Assembly: GCA_000403945.1 (NCBI GenBank)
Contig: APFI01000074.1
Location: 1 to 25,510 of the forward strand
Direction: 5' to 3'
DNA length: 25,510 nt
Source: Desulfovibrio sp. Dsv1
GTDB lineage: Bacteria; Desulfobacterota; Desulfovibrionia; Desulfovibrionales; Desulfovibrionaceae
The notes under the pieces are model-generated. The model saw only the letters and a list, made by a program, of their open reading frames with translations, ran no database searches and was not told where the DNA came from. This document shows positions 21,932 to 25,510 of the stretch, one piece after another; the first letter of the stretch is position 1, and each line of letters starts with the position of its first letter. The position numbers and the translations under genes were made by a program.

Positions 21932-24535
21932 ATGGACATCAACAAATTTACGGAAAAAGCCCGTGAGGCCGTGACCGAGGCCCAGACCGTCGCTGCGGGC
22001 ATGGGCCATCAGGAGACGGATGCCGGGCACTTGGCCTTGGCCCTGGTGCAGCAGGAAAACGGCATTGTGCCCCGTATCCTGGAGCATATGGGCATCCAGC
22101 CTCGGGCCTTGGCCGTGGCTCTGGAAACCTCGTTGCGCAAGCGGCCTTCGGTTTCCGGCGGCGGCGTGGATCCCACCAAGATCATGATCACCCCGCGTCT
22201 GGCCAAGGTTCTGGGCGAAGCCCAGAATGAAGCCCGGCGGATGAAGGACGAATATGTCAGCGTGGACCATCTTTTTGCCGCGTTGACTGATGTGGAACCT
22301 TCCTCGCCCCTGGGTCAGGCGTTCAGGGAATACAAGATCACCCGCGCGTGCTTCGTCAAGGCCATGGAAGAGCTGCGCGGCGGCGCGCGCGTGACCAGCG
22401 CCAACCCCGAAGATACGTTCGAGGCCCTGAGCAAATATGCGCGCGACCTGGTGGACGCGGCGCGCCAGGGCAAGATGGACCCGGTCATCGGCCGAGACGC
22501 GGAAATCCGCCGGGTGATCCGCATCCTGTCCCGGCGCACCAAGAATAACCCGGTGCTTATCGGTGAAGCGGGCGTGGGCAAGACGGCTATCGTGGAAGGC
22601 TTGGCCTTCCGAATCGTCAAGGGCGACGTGCCCGAAGGCCTCAAGGGCCGCAAGCTCTTCGCCCTGGACATGGGGGCGCTTATCGCTGGCGCCAAGTATC
22701 GGGGCGAGTTCGAGGAACGGCTCAAGGCCGTGCTCAATGAAGTGGAGAAAAGCGAAGGCCAGATCATTCTTTTCATCGATGAGCTGCACACCATTGTGGG
22801 CGCGGGCAAGACCGAAGGGTCCATGGACGCGGGCAATCTGCTCAAGCCCATGCTGGCGCGCGGCGAACTGCACTGCATCGGCGCCACCACGGTGGATGAA
22901 TACCGCAAGTATATTGAAAAGGACCCTGCCCTGGAGCGGCGCTTTCAGCCCGTGATGGTGGAAGAGCCCACAGTGGAGGACGCCATCTCCATCCTGCGCG
23001 GCCTGAAGGAGCGTTTTGAGGTGCACCATGGCGTGCGCATCAGCGATTCGGCCATTGTGGATGCCGTGGTGCTTTCTCATCGCTACATCACGGACAGGCA
23101 GCTGCCGGACAAGGCTATTGACCTCATCGATGAGGCCGCGGCCATGATCCGCACGGAGATCGACTCCCTGCCGGCCGACCTGGACGCGGTCAACCGCAAG
23201 GTCATGCAGCTGGAGATTGAGCGCGAAGCCCTGCGCCGCGAAACGGACGAAGCCTCGCGCGAGCGCCTGGAGCGCCTGGAAAACGAACTGGCCGAGCTGC
23301 GCAATCAGCAGGCGACCATGCGCAAGCAGTGGGAGAACGAAAAGGGCTCCATCGACAATGTACGCGAAATCAAGGAGCAGATCGGGCAGACCAAGCTGGC
23401 CATCGAACAGGCCGAGCGGGCCTATGATCTGAACCGGGCCGCCGAGCTCAAGTATTCCAAGCTGCTGGAACTGGAGAAAAAGCTGGCTGACACTTCTGGC
23501 GAAAGCCGGGACGGCGACGCCCCGCGGCTGCTGCGCGAGGAAGTGCGCCCCGATGATGTGGCCGAAATCGTGGCCAAGTGGACCGGCATTCCGGTGACAC
23601 GGCTGCTGGAGCCCGAGCGCGAAAAACTGCTGCGCCTGTCCGACCAACTGCATGAGCGTGTGGTGGGCCAAGACGAGGCGGTTACCGCCGTGGCCGACGC
23701 CGTGCTGCGCGCCCGCGCCGGTCTGTCCGACCCCTTGCGGCCCACAGGCTCCTTTATCTTTCTGGGCCCCACTGGCGTGGGCAAGACCGAGCTTTCCAAG
23801 GCTTTGGCCGAGGCACTCTTTGATACGGAAGACAATATGGTCCGCTTGGACATGAGCGAATACATGGAAAAGCATTCGGTGTCGCGGCTCATCGGCGCGC
23901 CTCCGGGCTATGTGGGCTATGACGAGGGCGGCCAGCTCACCGAGGCCGTGCGCCGCAAGCCCTATTCCGTGATCCTCTTCGACGAGATCGAAAAGGCTCA
24001 TCCGGATGTCTTCAATACCCTGCTGCAACTGCTGGACGACGGACGGCTCACGGACAGTCAGGGCCGCACTGTGGACTTCCGCAACTGCATTGTGATCATG
24101 ACTTCCAACATCGGATCCATTCACCTGCTGGACGGCATCGCGCCGGACGGCGCGCTCAAGGAAGGGGCGCGGGAACAGGTCATGGAGGAATTACGCGCCC
24201 ACTTCCGGCCGGAATTCCTCAACCGTGTGGACGAAACTGTGGTCTTCCTGCCGCTCCGGCGGGACCAGATCGGCCGCATTGTGGAACTCCAGCTCAAGCG
24301 TCTGCGCGCGCGGCTGGAAGAACGCAAGATCAGGCTGAGCATGAGTGACGAAGCCCGTGATTTTGTGGCCGAAGCGGCCTATGATCCGGTCTACGGCGCG
24401 CGTCCGCTCAAGCGTTACCTGCAACAGGCTGTGGAAACGCCCCTAGCCCGCGAACTGGTCAGCGGCCGGATACGCGACGGCCAGCACGCGCGCGTGGATG
24501 TGAAGGACGGCAAGCTGGCTTTCATAACCGAATAA
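21932..24535 (+). CDS. clpB: ATP-dependent disaggregase ClpB
   Basis: An 867-residue hexameric AAA+ chaperone that extracts polypeptides from aggregates with DnaK/DnaJ help. In order: N-terminal Clp repeat domain (1-150), NBD1 with Walker A GEAGVGKT (211-218), FIDELHTIVGAGK as Walker B region, the M-domain coiled coil (about 405-530, rich in E, R, K and L), then NBD2 with Walker A GPTGVGKT (612-619), pore loop GYVGYDEGG, VILFDEIEKAH and sensor MTSNIGS. Arginine fingers and the C-terminal GARPLKRYLQ are present. Length is normal for ClpB (about 860). The ATG at 21932 follows GGAGAG; earlier in-frame sequence overlaps cbpM and is not part of the gene. Nothing resembling a terminator follows the stop. 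Confidence 0.98.
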   Translation: MDINKFTEKAREAVTEAQTVAAGMGHQETDAGHLALALVQQENGIVPRILEHMGIQPRALAVALETSLRKRPSVSGGGVDPTKIMITPRLAKVLGEAQNEARRMKDEYVSVDHLFAALTDVEPSSPLGQAFREYKITRACFVKAMEELRGGARVTSANPEDTFEALSKYARDLVDAARQGKMDPVIGRDAEIRRVIRILSRRTKNNPVLIGEAGVGKTAIVEGLAFRIVKGDVPEGLKGRKLFALDMGALIAGAKYRGEFEERLKAVLNEVEKSEGQIILFIDELHTIVGAGKTEGSMDAGNLLKPMLARGELHCIGATTVDEYRKYIEKDPALERRFQPVMVEEPTVEDAISILRGLKERFEVHHGVRISDSAIVDAVVLSHRYITDRQLPDKAIDLIDEAAAMIRTEIDSLPADLDAVNRKVMQLEIEREALRRETDEASRERLERLENELAELRNQQATMRKQWENEKGSIDNVREIKEQIGQTKLAIEQAERAYDLNRAAELKYSKLLELEKKLADTSGESRDGDAPRLLREEVRPDDVAEIVAKWTGIPVTRLLEPEREKLLRLSDQLHERVVGQDEAVTAVADAVLRARAGLSDPLRPTGSFIFLGPTGVGKTELSKALAEALFDTEDNMVRLDMSEYMEKHSVSRLIGAPPGYVGYDEGGQLTEAVRRKPYSVILFDEIEKAHPDVFNTLLQLLDDGRLTDSQGRTVDFRNCIVIMTSNIGSIHLLDGIAPDGALKEGAREQVMEELRAHFRPEFLNRVDETVVFLPLRRDQIGRIVELQLKRLRARLEERKIRLSMSDEARDFVAEAAYDPVYGARPLKRYLQQAVETPLARELVSGRIRDGQHARVDVKDGKLAFITE

Positions 24536-24560
24536 ATGTGGATTGCCGGGGAGGTCGGTC

Positions 24561-24692
24561 GTGCAGGATTTCCACCACTTGCCAGGCCAGTGGCACTATA
24601 TTGTGCTACGCGCATTTTCATTGGCTCACTCAGGGAGGGTCCCCAACCTTGAAGTTGATGGCTCGTATGTAGCTGATGACCTTGACCCCTGA
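24561..24692 (+). pseudogene. Short unrecognised ORF after clpB, possibly a truncated gene
   Basis: A GTG start at 24561 is preceded by a near-perfect ribosome site, GGGGAGG, ending 7 nt upstream, only 26 nt after the clpB stop. The reading frame gives 43 residues beginning VQDFHHLPGQWHYIV and stops at 24692, 25 nt before the inverted dnaJ copy. I recognise no family. The good ribosome site with a short product, next to a recombination junction, suggests the 5' stub of a gene cut by the insertion or rearrangement to its right. It could also be a chance ORF. Confidence 0.3.
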
Positions 24693-24716
24693 CATCGTGG
24701 AGCTTCGGCGGATCCT

Positions 24717-25007
24717 TCAGAGCTCGCTCTCTTCCGCGCTCAACTGGGCGGGCACTTTGATCATCACCCTGGCCAGCAGATTTCCGCGATTGGCTCCGCC
24801 AGAGTTTTTCTTCTTGGCGGGCAGTCCCGTTTCCGGGTGCCCATGAGCCTGAGCCAGATCACCGATCATCTTTGGCTGGCCGCTTACTCCCAACTGCCGC
24901 CCCAGTATCTCGAAAAACTTCTGCTTGACCGTCTGTGGGCTTGTGTTGCCTTCGCCGAGCATTTTGGCCAGCATGCCCATATCGGCTTGTTCAAGGGCAA
25001 CGGTCAT
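24717..25007 (-). CDS. Unknown protein with a DnaJ-derived C-terminal tail
   Basis: A 96-residue minus-strand ORF made of two parts. Residues 1-69 (starting MTVALEQADMGMLAKMLGEG, ending in a basic KKK) match nothing I can name. From about residue 70 the sequence ANRGNLLARV through AEESEL copies residues of the DnaJ C-terminus in the same frame, with one change (aspartate to asparagine), because the DNA is the inverted repeat 24718-24799. The stop arises right at the end of the copy, where dnaJ continues with TGG. The ATG overlaps the stop of the upstream ORF as ATGA, a sign of translational coupling and of a once genuine gene. The natural C-terminus has probably been replaced by the dnaJ piece. 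Whether a stable protein results is unknown. Confidence 0.5.
   Translation of the reverse strand: MTVALEQADMGMLAKMLGEGNTSPQTVKQKFFEILGRQLGVSGQPKMIGDLAQAHGHPETGLPAKKKNSGGANRGNLLARVMIKVPAQLSAEESEL
24718..24799 (-). repeat. Second copy of the dnaJ-derived 82-bp inverted repeat
   Basis: Reverse complement of 21443-21524 with two adjacent mismatches near 24781-24782. To the left the sequence is unrelated to dnaJ beyond the final CAGAG; to the right it changes abruptly into the unknown ORF. The near identity implies a recent event or continuing gene conversion. Confidence 0.95.
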
Positions 25008-25417
25008 AATCGGCCGGTGGATGGGCCGTGAGGATTCCTGTCGATGCGGTAGAAAACCGACATGGCGTAGTGGTAGGTCATCCCCCGATACTCGGCCTTC
25101 TTCCCCTGCATTTCCATGATGAGGTCAAGAACGGTCTTCGGCTTCTTCTGGAATGTCAGGAAGAAATCTCCCCAAACCCAAGTTTCGCCAGCATCAACGC
25201 TCGACCATGGATCCGGAAGAGTTGGCCACTTTGTCAGCTCCAATAAGGCGAACGCCGGTTTTTGTGGTGCTGATGGCTGTGGGCTGGCTTGGCGCTGAGC
25301 CTGTAGGATAGTCCGGGTGTCTGAGGTCAGATCGGAGAGTCCAGAAAATCCGCGTTTGTTGGGTACGAAGCTCGTGGTTATTGCAGACGCTTCCGGTCTT
25401 CCAGTCGCCCTGCACAC
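25004..25417 (-). CDS. Unknown protein, accessory region
   Basis: An open frame of up to 137 residues with no clear start; the most protein-like part is from about residue 55 on (LLELTKWPTLPDPW, ETWVWGDFFLTFQKKPKTVLDLIMEMQGKKAEYRGM). Tryptophan-rich content, balanced codons and the ATGA overlap with the next ORF argue that it is real coding sequence. The first 40-50 codons overlap another open frame, so the true gene may begin upstream in that frame and have suffered a 1-nt frameshift between about 25250 and 25417. I do not recognise the family. The DNA is visibly less GC-rich than the core genes, which fits a prophage or other mobile-element origin but does not prove it. Confidence 0.4.
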   Translation of the reverse strand: MCRATGRPEASAITTSFVPNKRGFSGLSDLTSDTRTILQAQRQASPQPSAPQKPAFALLELTKWPTLPDPWSSVDAGETWVWGDFFLTFQKKPKTVLDLIMEMQGKKAEYRGMTYHYAMSVFYRIDRNPHGPSTGRL

Positions 25418-25510
25418 GGATTCTGCCAGCCCTCATGAGGTCACCCTTGTCCAGGCTACCCTCGATGAAATTGTCACCGTGGGACAGCCCGGACGAATTG
25501 TTGGGGATCG
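25194..25510 (-). other. Open frame entering from the right edge (partial)
   Basis: A reading frame without stop enters from beyond 25510 and runs to 25194. Its first part (LSHGDNFIEGSLDKGDLMRA, then RIRVQGDWKTGSVCNNHEL) looks protein-like, while the end (from about 25400 on) is low-complexity and implausible. An ATG at 25436 overlaps a stop in another frame as ATGA. The simplest reading is that this is the upstream half of the neighbouring unknown gene, interrupted by a frameshift; two overlapping genes are the alternative. No function can be given. Confidence 0.3.

Noticed and set aside
21827..24124. Long minus-strand open frame opposite clpB
   Set aside because: Antisense shadow of clpB with no recognisable protein features.
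1..25510. CRISPR array, tRNA, rRNA or intact transposase
   Set aside because: No regularly spaced repeats, cloverleaf-like segments with TTCRA arms, rRNA signatures or DDE transposase motifs were seen on either strand.

Overview
The window looks like a chromosomal segment of a GC-rich, Gram-negative member of the Desulfovibrionaceae (Desulfovibrio or a close relative). The pointers are a Desulfovibrio-type outer-membrane porin, a small PxxKW cysteine-rich protein known mostly from sulfate reducers, and a zinc-finger-less DnaJ / CbpM-like / ClpB chaperone cluster. The species cannot be fixed from sequence reading alone.

Layout. 1-1769: porin gene with leader inverted repeat and a strong terminator. 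1783-3070: decayed remains of pstB and phoU, the end of a former phosphate-uptake operon. 3123-4481 (minus): dapA and an HU/IHF-type DNA-binding protein. 4590-10949 (minus): a tightly packed run reading PilZ protein, corC, lnt, prfB (with the classical +1 programmed frameshift), a GGDEF-like protein whose signature is destroyed, and a MinD/FlhG-type ATPase. 11013-14603 (minus): mnmG, an M20 metallopeptidase and the PxxKW protein. 14841-16166 (minus): an MTA/SAH-deaminase-type amidohydrolase, divergent from an alpha/beta hydrolase at 16261-17040. 17147-20474 (plus): yajC-secD-secF with a promoter at 17022-17050 and a hairpin-rich yajC-secD spacer. 20635-24535 (plus): dnaJ-cbpM-clpB. 24536-25510: accessory-looking, visibly less GC-rich DNA with unrecognised minus-strand ORFs.

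How the parts work together. The window is mainly housekeeping: envelope biogenesis (Lnt, CorC, SecDF-YajC, porin), translation (RF2, MnmG), lysine/cell-wall synthesis (DapA) and protein disaggregation (DnaJ-CbpM-ClpB). Two proteins of the minus-strand run point to cyclic-di-GMP: an intact PilZ domain and a catalytically dead GGDEF-like protein placed directly before a MinD-type ATPase.

The most unusual observation is at the right edge. An 82-bp piece of the dnaJ 3' region (21443-21524) recurs in inverted orientation at 24718-24799 with two mismatches, and forms the in-frame C-terminus of an otherwise unrelated minus-strand ORF. The two copies face each other around cbpM-clpB. I did not find a CRISPR array, rRNA, tRNA, intact transposase or a recognisable new defence system.
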